Shown here: positions 1 to 5,147 of the stretch, in pieces
How positions within the stretch are numbered: position 1 is the stretch's first letter
Layout of the letters: each line of letters starts with the position of its first letter
Assembly (NCBI GenBank): GCA_964533865.1
Contig: CAZHRC010000036.1
Coordinates: forward strand, 1 to 8,027
Source of the DNA: CAZHRC01 sp964533865
GTDB lineage: Bacteria > Bacillota > Clostridia > Tissierellales > Peptoniphilaceae
Direction of reading: 5' to 3'
DNA length: 8,027 nt
Notes under the pieces: model-generated
Told to the model about the DNA's origin: nothing
What the model saw: the letters and a program-made list of their open reading frames with translations, nothing else
Database searches by the model: none
Position numbers and translations under genes: made by a program

Positions 1-131
1 TGAAGAGTGCCTGCGGCACGTGAAGGTCAAGGGATTAAGGGCAAGGTCAAGAGATTAAGGTCAAAACCCTCCCTCAGTCTGCTGCGCAGACAGCTCCCTC
101 GGGGATGGAGCCAAGGTCAAGGGCAAGGTCT
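1..131 (+). repeat. Left block of AAGGTCA heptamers with embedded hairpins
   Basis: Non-coding. AAGGTCA occurs at 23-29, 43-49, 57-63 and 113-119, always in the same direction. A short perfect hairpin (GTGCC, loop TGC, GGCAC) lies at 7-19, and a 46-bp double-hairpin element at 67-112. Positions 11-40 match 7659-7688 at the other end of the window with two differences, so the block is a direct repeat of the right-hand block. An open frame on the plus strand crosses it but translates to low-complexity K/G/Q-rich sequence and runs antisense through the anti-sigma gene, so I do not call it coding. Confidence 0.8.
67..112 (+). repeat. 46-bp double-hairpin element, copy 1
   Basis: This copy is identical to the element at 7729-7774 and differs by one final base from 7845-7890. 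It starts CCCTCCCTCAGTC and ends GGGGATGGAGCC. The centre folds as GTCTGC/GCAGAC around a 3-base loop. The GGAGC/GCTCC part can form a second small stem. Similar CTCCCTCAGTC...CAGCTCCCTC elements are, from memory, common between genes in clostridia. A role (terminator-like, REP-like or MITE-like) is not shown. Confidence 0.8.
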
Positions 132-173
132 TAGAGCCAAGATCAACGTCAATCCCCTTTCAACTCAAGCCAT

Positions 174-220
174 AAAACCTCAAAGCTATGGGCTATCTGC
201 CTTTTGCTTTGAGGTTTTTT
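174..220. terminator. Bidirectional terminator-like hairpin after the anti-sigma gene
   Basis: Perfect 13-bp stem: AAAACCTCAAAGC at 174-186 pairs with GCTTTGAGGTTTT at 206-218 around a 19-base loop. On the minus strand it lies just beyond the anti-sigma stop codon and ends in a short T run (TTTTATGG). On the plus strand the T run is six long (215-220). It probably ends the DGTG-sigma-anti-sigma transcript and blocks transcription entering from the left repeat block. Confidence 0.7.
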
Positions 221-231
221 CATTGGATGCT

Positions 232-1038
232 CTAATTTCCCATTCTGCCCTTTCCTCCGCCATTTCCGCCACTTCCCCCTTCACCCATCCCACCGTTTCC
301 GTGGGGTTGACCCTTCTTTTGGGTTTGGGGGCCGGTTTCTGTGGGGTGCTGCTCTTCTGTTGCCGGCGTGTGGTGTCTGGGGCTGTGTTTCATGCCCTCT
401 CGGATTCGCCGTTGAAGTTGGGATGTGGTTTCGGATTGGAGGTCTTTGAGCTCGATGGTGTTGTCGATTGCTTTAAGTTCCAGATAGGCGTTGTATTTGC
501 CCAATGATATGCCGTGACCGTGAGCGGTGTGGGCATCTGTGGTTTTACCTTGGTGGTAATGTATGGTTTCGCTTCTTCCTTTGGCGCACTCTGCGATCTT
601 TTCTTCGATCTCTTGGGATTTTGCTGCGCTTTTGGAAGCGACGGTGACGGTGAGTTGGTCCCTGTTTTCACCTAAGATTTCGCTTTCAAATAAGGTGATC
701 GCCACTTGGTCGTAGCTTCGATTGAGATTGTTTGTGGTGGTTGCGATGCGCTCGCCTTTCTCATTGAAGGCGGTTTCCGATATGACTCGACCAAAGGCGT
801 TGATCTCTAAATCGATGGCGGTTTGCCCGTCGAAGGATACGGCGGACACCGGTGTGATGTAGTAGTTGTACCCGCCTACGATAACTAAGACAAGGGCGAG
901 GGCTATGGCTACTATGGGACGCCATGGCTGTTGCCGCGTTTTGCTTTCCCGTGTTTTTCTCAGAGCGCTTTTGGTTTTTTCTTTTAACGTTTCTTCTGCG
1001 CATACGGTATCAAAGGCGTCTTTTATGGGATTCGTCAA
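232..1038 (-). CDS. RsgI-like membrane anti-sigma factor
   Basis: Predicted single-pass membrane protein that holds the adjacent ECF sigma factor inactive and releases it on an outside signal. Numbered from the TTG start, about 268 residues: a basic cytoplasmic part 1-40 opening TNPIKDAFDTVCAEETLKEKT, one membrane helix at about 41-60, then TPVSAVSFD...IDLEINAFGRVIS (62-87). This matches the RsgI-like middle domain (typical form TPVSYVSIDINPSIELGVNRFGRVIS). The later SLGKYNAYLEL (178-188) is also typical of the family. The tail from about 218 is His/Pro/Gln-rich, then almost pure Gly/Asn. Start choice: AGGAGGTG lies 5 bases before TTG at 1038; an in-frame GTG at 1047 lies inside that ribosome binding site and is less likely. 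It overlaps the sigma gene by 29 bases, indicating translational coupling. RsgI proteins classically pair with SigI, but here the partner is an ECF sigma. Confidence 0.8.
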   Translation of the reverse strand: MTNPIKDAFDTVCAEETLKEKTKSALRKTRESKTRQQPWRPIVAIALALVLVIVGGYNYYITPVSAVSFDGQTAIDLEINAFGRVISETAFNEKGERIATTTNNLNRSYDQVAITLFESEILGENRDQLTVTVASKSAAKSQEIEEKIAECAKGRSETIHYHQGKTTDAHTAHGHGISLGKYNAYLELKAIDNTIELKDLQSETTSQLQRRIREGMKHSPRHHTPATEEQHPTETGPQTQKKGQPHGNGGMGEGGSGGNGGGKGRMGN

Positions 1039-1513
1039 AGTCCTCACCTCCTAGTTTTTCTTTGAGTTGCCCTTTGGCGCGCGATAGTAGGGTGTATACG
1101 GTGTTGACGTTTTTGTTGAGGATGCCTCCGATTTCTACGGCTGTGTAGCCTTCGTAATAGTGGAGATAAACAACGTCTTTGTATTTTTTGGGCAAGGACA
1201 ATACCGCTTCTAGTACATCGCTATGATCTTCTGAGCTTTCTTGTGCGATGGTTTTTGCCTTTTCGAGATCGACTGTGCGGCTTCTAAAAAAGCTTTTGAT
1301 CAGATCTTTACACGCATTGATGGTGATGCGTATGAGCCAAGCTTTTTCGTGCTCGCCGTTTTCAAAGGGTTGTGGGTGAAGGAGATATTTGATAAATACC
1401 GTTTGAAAGATGTCTTCGGTGTCGGCGGTGTTTTTTAAGTGAACCATGCAGATACGACGCACCATATCGGCATAGGTGTCGATGGCTCTATTGACCTCTT
1501 GTTCACTTCTCAT
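1010..1513 (-). CDS. ECF-family RNA polymerase sigma factor
   Basis: Small two-domain sigma factor of 167 residues that would direct RNA polymerase to a limited promoter set. Region 2 spans about 8-75, with DTEDIFQTVFIKYLLHP (31-47) and WLIRITINACKDLIKS (59-74), the usual ECF signatures. Region 4 spans about 103-153: LPKKYKDVVYLHYYEGYT, then a helix-turn-helix EIGGILNKNVNTVYTLLSRAKGQL. No C-terminal extension. The ATG at 1513 is preceded by GAGGTGA with 4 bases between. It follows the DGTG-protein gene by 23 bases and overlaps the anti-sigma gene, so the three are almost certainly one transcript. The gene order (sigma, then membrane anti-sigma) is typical of autoregulated ECF modules. The exact ECF subgroup is not assignable by eye. 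Confidence 0.9.
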   Translation of the reverse strand: MRSEQEVNRAIDTYADMVRRICMVHLKNTADTEDIFQTVFIKYLLHPQPFENGEHEKAWLIRITINACKDLIKSFFRSRTVDLEKAKTIAQESSEDHSDVLEAVLSLPKKYKDVVYLHYYEGYTAVEIGGILNKNVNTVYTLLSRAKGQLKEKLGGEDFDESHKRRL

Positions 1514-1536
1514 CGCTTCACCTCAACGCTTGTGTT

Positions 1537-1956
1537 TTATTTGCTGGTCGCTCTCCATCTTGCGCCTGTGCCATCCATTGGGCATCCGCCCGTCCGTTGA
1601 CCTCTGCCTTGATTTGCCTTATTGTTACCCCATTTTTGCCCAGTGCCATCGCGTTTTGCCACGCCGTCATTGGGGCAATCTTCTGGGTTTGGACAATTCT
1701 CGGAACGGTTAGCGTATCCACCGCCACGGTTTTCGCCCTTTTCTGTGCCAGTTACCGCTTCTTCTCTTCGCGATTTTCGACCTGTGCCGTCCATTGGGCG
1801 TTCGCCGTTGTTTGGACAATTCTCAACGTTCTGACAAATGCTAGGTCTATCCCCTGTTTGATTGCGACCTCGCCCTGGGCCGGCGGCAAAAGCGGTCGTT
1901 CCCGTTCCAATAAGTACTGTTAGTGCTAGTGCTGCTGCGATAATTTTCTTTTTCAT
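1537..1956 (-). CDS. Small secreted Cys/DGTG-repeat protein of unknown function
   Basis: 139 residues. Signal peptide at 1-24 (MKKK, hydrophobic stretch, cleavage near AFA-AG), so exported. The mature part is hydrophilic, rich in Gly, Asn, Arg and Pro, with three degenerate repeats: CPNNGERPMDGTG (47-59), CPNDGVAKRDGTG (94-106) and CPMDGTG (125-131), each followed by a basic residue-rich stretch. Five cysteines (41, 47, 88, 94, 125) include two C-x5-C pairs (41/47 and 88/94). No catalytic domain recognised. Similar small DGTG proteins occur, from memory, in other Bacillota without known function. The frame is open upstream to 2145, but GGAGGG six bases before ATG 1956 and the signal peptide fix this start; the upstream part would run through the tRNA terminator. 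It is first in the sigma/anti-sigma operon, so it may be a target or a sensor component; that is inference. Confidence 0.75.
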   Translation of the reverse strand: MKKKIIAAALALTVLIGTGTTAFAAGPGRGRNQTGDRPSICQNVENCPNNGERPMDGTGRKSRREEAVTGTEKGENRGGGYANRSENCPNPEDCPNDGVAKRDGTGQKWGNNKANQGRGQRTGGCPMDGTGARWRATSK

Positions 1957-1980
1957 GATGATCCCTCCGCGTTTTTTAGT

Positions 1981-1999
1981 AAGCGGTTTTTTGCCGCTT
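1981..1999 (-). other. Small hairpin in the leader of the DGTG-protein gene
   Basis: AAGCGG (1981-1986) pairs with CCGCTT (1994-1999) around a 7-base loop. It lies between the proposed transcription start (about 2001) and the ribosome binding site of the gene at 1956. A run of A follows on the minus strand, not T, so it is not a terminator in that direction. It could stabilise the mRNA 5' end. Confidence 0.35.
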
Positions 2000-2007
2000 C
2001 TAATAGT

Positions 2008-2036
2008 GATACGATTGAGGAAGGCGAATCCTTTCA
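2008..2036 (-). promoter_or_regulatory. Candidate ECF-type promoter of the DGTG-sigma-anti-sigma operon
   Basis: Read on the minus strand: TGAAAG (2036-2031), 17 bases, CGTATC (2013-2008). This resembles SigW-like ECF promoters (TGAAAC, about 16 bases, CGTA). The same place matches a vegetative promoter poorly: TTGAAA with TCGTAT as the -10. The site sits inside an imperfect inverted repeat (arms 2012-2024 and 2030-2040, CGATTGA...TCAATCG). An ECF-type site in front of an operon encoding an ECF factor suggests autoregulation. Confidence 0.45.
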
Positions 2037-2080
2037 ATCGATGGTTTTTTATTTTTGAGCGGTAAAACCGATGGATGAGA

Positions 2081-2128
2081 CAAAAAACAACCCACCGGGC
2101 AAATACTGAGATTTGCACGATGGGTTGT
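2081..2128 (-). terminator. Strong intrinsic terminator of tRNA-Arg
   Basis: On the minus strand, 18 positions of stem (2111-2128 with 2087-2104, two mismatches at 2095/2120 and 2098/2117) enclose a six-base loop (2105-2110). The stem is followed by TTTTTTG. It starts five bases beyond the tRNA 3' CCA. It also probably ends read-through transcripts from murJ and the carboxypeptidase gene, since no hairpin lies between them and the tRNA. Confidence 0.9.
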
Positions 2129-2133
2129 CTTCT

Positions 2134-2209
2134 TGGCACCCCCAACCGGATTCGAACCAGTGACTGACCCTTAGGAGGGGTCTGTTATATCCTGCTTAAC
2201 TATGGAGGC
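2134..2209 (-). tRNA. tRNA-Arg (anticodon CCU)
   Basis: 76 bases fold as a full cloverleaf on the minus strand. Acceptor GCCTCCA pairs with TGGGGGT (first pair G-U, another G-U at position 4). D stem GTTA/TAAC. Anticodon stem GACCC/GGGTC with loop CTCCTAA, giving anticodon CCT, which reads AGG arginine codons. Four-base variable loop. T stem ACTGG/CCGGT with loop TTCGAAT. Discriminator G, and the 3' CCA is encoded. It has its own promoter upstream and a terminator directly downstream. No second partial copy of its 3' end is visible in the window, so nothing points to use as an integration site. Confidence 0.95.
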
Positions 2210-2243
2210 GTATGCAGAGAAAGGTTGCCCTTCCTCTTGGTCT

Positions 2244-2272
2244 ATTTTACACGTGGTGCGTTGCCTTGTCAA
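2244..2272 (-). promoter_or_regulatory. Vegetative promoter of tRNA-Arg
   Basis: On the minus strand: TTGACA (2272-2267), 17-base spacer, TAAAAT (2249-2244). This is a full -35 consensus and a five-of-six -10. It begins one base past the carboxypeptidase stop codon and would start RNA at about 2237, giving a leader of roughly 28 bases before the mature tRNA. Confidence 0.85.
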
Positions 2273-3469
2273 TTATAAGGGGAGCATGAGTCGGAAGTAT
2301 TCCCCCATGTCACCTAATCCGCGGACAAGTCGGGTGAGGAAGTCAGCTTTAGGGATGTCCTCTTTGACGACGAGATCGATGGTGCTGCCTGGGGCGCCGT
2401 TGACGGTGAAGGTCATTTGGCCGACCACATCGCCTGCTTTGAGGGGCGCTTTGACTTTTTCATCGATGGCAAAGCGTTTGGCGATGACTTCTTTGCCTTC
2501 GGATAGTCTTTCGTAATCCAACGCCGGGTAGAGCTCCACTTGACCTTTTAGCGCGGAGTTCATGGGAACTGTGGTTTGTAGGTCGTCTTTTTCGATGAGC
2601 TTATTCATATGCCAGTCTTTTTCGGCGTAGAGGATGAGCTCTTGTATCGCGTTTGCCCTCAACCCTGGGGTTTCTACTCCCATGACGACTGCTGTCAGCC
2701 GATAGGTGTTGGCCTCTTTGCGCTTGGCCATGTCGACTGTAGCTGCAAAACAGTAGCCCGCTTCCGGTGTGTAGCCGGTTTTTAACCCTTCTAATCCCGA
2801 CATCACCCCTTGTAGTGGCAGAGTGGATTCTTTTTCAAATTCTCGCGATGGATAAGATAGGGTTTTGATTTCGGCGTATTGAAGGACGGATGGGTGAATT
2901 TGGACGATGTGTCCGGTGAGTTTGAACACGTCTCTCGCACTCATGGTGTTTTGGTTATCCCCTTCTTGAAGGCCTGATGCGTTATAAAATGCTGCCGATT
3001 CGAGACCAAGTTCTTTGGCTTTGTTATTCATCAAGGTGACAAACGAGGCTTCGCTTCCCGAGGTAAACACGGCCAACGCTTGGGCGGCGTCGTTTCCAGA
3101 GACGACCATAAGCCCTTTTAACAGATCATCGACGGAGATTTGTTCCCCAAGCTTTAGCCCAAAATGGGAGTTGCCTGGGATGGCAAGATCTGCTGCGTCT
3201 TGTTCGATAGTGACCATATCTGTAAGTTTGTAGGCGCCGGCGGTCACTTGATCCATTACCACGAGGTAAGTCATAATTTTTGACATACTGGCGATGGGAT
3301 GAGGCGTATCCGCGTCTTGTTCTGCCATGACGATCCCTTTTTGAGCATCGCCAACGATGTATGTCGGCGTTAATGTATGCATGACGAGCTCGGCGTAAGC
3401 GGTCTGTGGAAATAGACCGACGACGATGCTCAACAATAATAATAGGATGATGGCGCGCTTTTTGTTCAT
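2273..3469 (-). CDS. D-alanyl-D-alanine carboxypeptidase (PBP5/DacA family)
   Basis: 398 residues, normal for the family. A penicillin-binding serine peptidase that removes the terminal D-Ala from peptidoglycan pentapeptides outside the membrane. Signal peptide 1-26 (cleavage after TAYA). The three active-site motifs are intact: SMSK at 61-64 (nucleophile S61), SGN at 124-126, KTG at 230-232. The peptidase S11 domain covers about 30-265; a PBP5-type beta-rich C-terminal domain follows at about 285-365. The last 25 residues (FLTRLVRGLGDMGEYFRLML region) look like the amphipathic helix that holds such enzymes on the membrane surface. ATG at 3469 has AAAGGAG five bases upstream. It starts 22 bases after the murJ stop with no terminator between, so it is probably co-transcribed with murJ. 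Which paralogue (dacA, dacF or similar) cannot be decided here. Confidence 0.93.
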   Translation of the reverse strand: MNKKRAIILLLLLSIVVGLFPQTAYAELVMHTLTPTYIVGDAQKGIVMAEQDADTPHPIASMSKIMTYLVVMDQVTAGAYKLTDMVTIEQDAADLAIPGNSHFGLKLGEQISVDDLLKGLMVVSGNDAAQALAVFTSGSEASFVTLMNNKAKELGLESAAFYNASGLQEGDNQNTMSARDVFKLTGHIVQIHPSVLQYAEIKTLSYPSREFEKESTLPLQGVMSGLEGLKTGYTPEAGYCFAATVDMAKRKEANTYRLTAVVMGVETPGLRANAIQELILYAEKDWHMNKLIEKDDLQTTVPMNSALKGQVELYPALDYERLSEGKEVIAKRFAIDEKVKAPLKAGDVVGQMTFTVNGAPGSTIDLVVKEDIPKADFLTRLVRGLGDMGEYFRLMLPL

Positions 3470-3491
3470 GGGTTCTCCTTTGTCGATTGTT

Positions 3492-5015
3492 CTATTGACG
3501 TTTGGTTTTTATTTTTTCTATTATATCATGAATGAGGTCTGTGGCGACCTCAACTTTCAAAAGAATAAGCATGAAAAGATAAACGATGATCGCTGCTCCT
3601 ATGGCAAGTAGTAAAGCAATGGCTTTAGAAGCTATCCCTTGAACGAGGTTTTGCACGCCCCAAGCGACTGCGCCCATGACGAGAGCCGCTCCCAATATCT
3701 GCAGGGTGCTTTGCACCATTCGACGCAAGTTTAGGGTTTCCACTCGTCGCGCGATGATGTAGAGAAGGATGAGTCCGCCTCCCACTGAGGCGATGGAGGT
3801 GGATACGGTTAATCCACCAAGGCCGATGATTGGCGCTAATGTCAGATCCAGTAGGATGTTTAGCCCCACCATGGCGGTGGAGACGATCATCGGGGTGCGG
3901 GTGTCCTTTAAGGCGTAAAACCCGCGGTTGATGATGACTTTTAACCCATAACCCACGACGGTAGGCGCATAAAGCAAAAGGGATAGCGCCGTCATTTGAA
4001 GGGCAAGATCGTCAAATTGTCCACGTTTGTACACAAAATCCACTATAGGCCCACTCAGTACCATGAGCCCGACAGCTGATGGGATCATGAGCAGATTTGA
4101 AAGGTCTAGGGCTTCGACGACGGCATTGGAAAGGTTGGTGTAGTCTTTTTCCGACGCCATTTGACTAAACTTTGGAAAGGCGACGACGGCGAGGGAGTTG
4201 ACGACGATGCCCGAGACAAATCCGGTCAGTCTTTGGGCGTAGTTGATGGCGGTCATCCCACCTAGGATGATGCGCGTCGCCAAGGTTTTGTCGATGATTT
4301 GGTTGATGTCATCGACTGTGGTGCCGATAAGTACTGGTATGGAGGCTTGCATCAAGCTTTTGATCGCTGGATCCTTGGGTTGGAGCAACAAGGTATGGCG
4401 GTAGCGCAAGCTGCGCAGTGCCGGTATGAAGATGACGTATTGAAGGACATAGGCCATGGCGGATCCTATGGCAAACAAGGTGAGGTTCACTTTTGCGCCA
4501 AGGACCATTGCGATGATGTAGAAGCCGTTGAGCACTAACCCGACGGAGGCGGTGACGCGAAATACGCCGTTGGCATTGAGATAGCCCGACACCACTTCGG
4601 CGAGGATGTAGGTGTAGATGTTGATCAGGGAAAAACGGGTGAACATGAGCGCTATCCTAAAGGCGCGATCGTCAAACCCTGAGGCGAAAATGCGGATCAG
4701 TTGAGGAGCAAAGATTTGCGCCAATACAAAAAGCACCGTGGATAGGATGAAAGCGGTGTTGAGGAGATTTGAGGTGAATCGATCTCCGCCCTCTTTGCCT
4801 TTTTCTTTGGTCACGGTGACGTAGATGGGCATATAACTGTTGGCAATTCCCGCTGCGACAAGTCCCCCTATGGTGTAGGGGATGGTGATCGAGACGAGAA
4901 GAGCATCCGAAAGAGCGCTTGCTCCAAAAAAGTAGGACAGGACGATTTCCCGAACCAAACCGGTCCCTTTTGATAGTACGGTGATGAGCATGAGGACAAA
5001 AGCGGTTGACTTCAT
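3492..5015 (-). CDS. murJ: MurJ/MviN-family lipid flippase
   Basis: 507 residues, about 14 membrane helices, MOP superfamily. Members flip undecaprenyl-linked wall precursors, classically lipid II, across the membrane. Visible family features: SKGTGLVREIVLSYFFGAS (15-33) with the conserved Arg at 22; D37 in helix 2; VDDINQIID (234-242), equivalent to the QINQLID signature; YKRGQFD (329-335), equivalent to ERGAFD; NRGFYALKDTRTP (363-375). The protein appears complete. ATG 5015 has AAGGAGGG with 5 bases spacing. It heads an operon with the carboxypeptidase gene and diverges from two CWB2 genes. As I recall, the Clostridioides difficile slpA/cwp region also holds an mviN gene within the PSII polymer cluster, so a role in exporting the CWB2 ligand is an alternative to lipid II. 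Family assignment is firm; substrate is open. Confidence 0.93.
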   Translation of the reverse strand: MKSTAFVLMLITVLSKGTGLVREIVLSYFFGASALSDALLVSITIPYTIGGLVAAGIANSYMPIYVTVTKEKGKEGGDRFTSNLLNTAFILSTVLFVLAQIFAPQLIRIFASGFDDRAFRIALMFTRFSLINIYTYILAEVVSGYLNANGVFRVTASVGLVLNGFYIIAMVLGAKVNLTLFAIGSAMAYVLQYVIFIPALRSLRYRHTLLLQPKDPAIKSLMQASIPVLIGTTVDDINQIIDKTLATRIILGGMTAINYAQRLTGFVSGIVVNSLAVVAFPKFSQMASEKDYTNLSNAVVEALDLSNLLMIPSAVGLMVLSGPIVDFVYKRGQFDDLALQMTALSLLLYAPTVVGYGLKVIINRGFYALKDTRTPMIVSTAMVGLNILLDLTLAPIIGLGGLTVSTSIASVGGGLILLYIIARRVETLNLRRMVQSTLQILGAALVMGAVAWGVQNLVQGIASKAIALLLAIGAAIIVYLFMLILLKVEVATDLIHDIIEKIKTKRQ

Positions 5016-5034
5016 TCAATCCCTCCTTCATAAT
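5006..5034 (+). promoter_or_regulatory. Vegetative promoter for the CWB2 gene pair
   Basis: TTGACT (5006-5011), 17-base spacer, CATAAT (5029-5034): five of six matches at both hexamers. RNA would start near 5041, leaving a leader of about 107 bases before the first CWB2 gene. The -35 lies inside the first codons of murJ and the spacer covers the murJ ribosome binding site. Confidence 0.65.
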
Positions 5035-5037
5035 AGT

Positions 5038-5066
5038 ATTGTGGCACGATGGGTCTAAATTGTCAA
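5038..5066 (-). promoter_or_regulatory. Vegetative promoter of murJ
   Basis: On the minus strand: TTGACA (5066-5061), 17-base spacer, CACAAT (5043-5038). The -35 is perfect and the -10 matches four of six. RNA would start near 5031, a leader of about 15 bases, just enough for the AAGGAGGG ribosome binding site at 5028-5021. It overlaps the footprint of the opposite CWB2 promoter. Confidence 0.6.
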
Positions 5067-5068
5067 TT
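5058..5068. promoter_or_regulatory. Short perfect inverted repeat over the murJ -35 (possible operator)
   Basis: AATTG, T, CAATT is a perfect 11-bp inverted repeat covering the murJ -35 hexamer and lying just downstream of the proposed CWB2 start site. Such a position would suit a regulator, but the palindrome is short, AT-rich and may be chance. Confidence 0.25.
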
Positions 5069-5147
5069 CATCGTAATTCTAACACATTTTGATGATAAAC
5101 TTATCGATACGAGATGCCTTTTGTTCGATAGAGACCGGAGGTGAAAC

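Noticed and set aside
67..112. Insertion sequence ends flanking a composite transposon
   Set aside because: The flanking elements are short, internally palindromic, also tandem at one side, and no transposase is present.
7..507. Plus-strand open frame of 166 codons starting in the left repeat block
   Set aside because: It translates repeat DNA into low-complexity sequence, then runs antisense to the anti-sigma gene, with no ribosome binding site or recognisable domain.
1957..2145. Upstream extension of the DGTG-protein frame to 2145
   Set aside because: It would include the tRNA terminator and lacks a ribosome binding site, while ATG 1956 has GGAGGG and begins a clean signal peptide.
2134..2209. 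tRNA as an integration (att) site of a mobile element
   Set aside because: No duplicate of the tRNA 3' end, no integrase and no phage or plasmid gene in the window.
2202..2516. Plus-strand frame antisense to the carboxypeptidase 3' end
   Set aside because: It lies opposite conserved PBP5-type coding sequence and starts inside the tRNA gene; no supporting start signal.
4672..5031. Minus-strand frame of 119 codons overlapping the murJ start
   Set aside because: It lies in another frame inside the well-supported murJ gene; its product is Cys/His/Arg-rich with no family resemblance.
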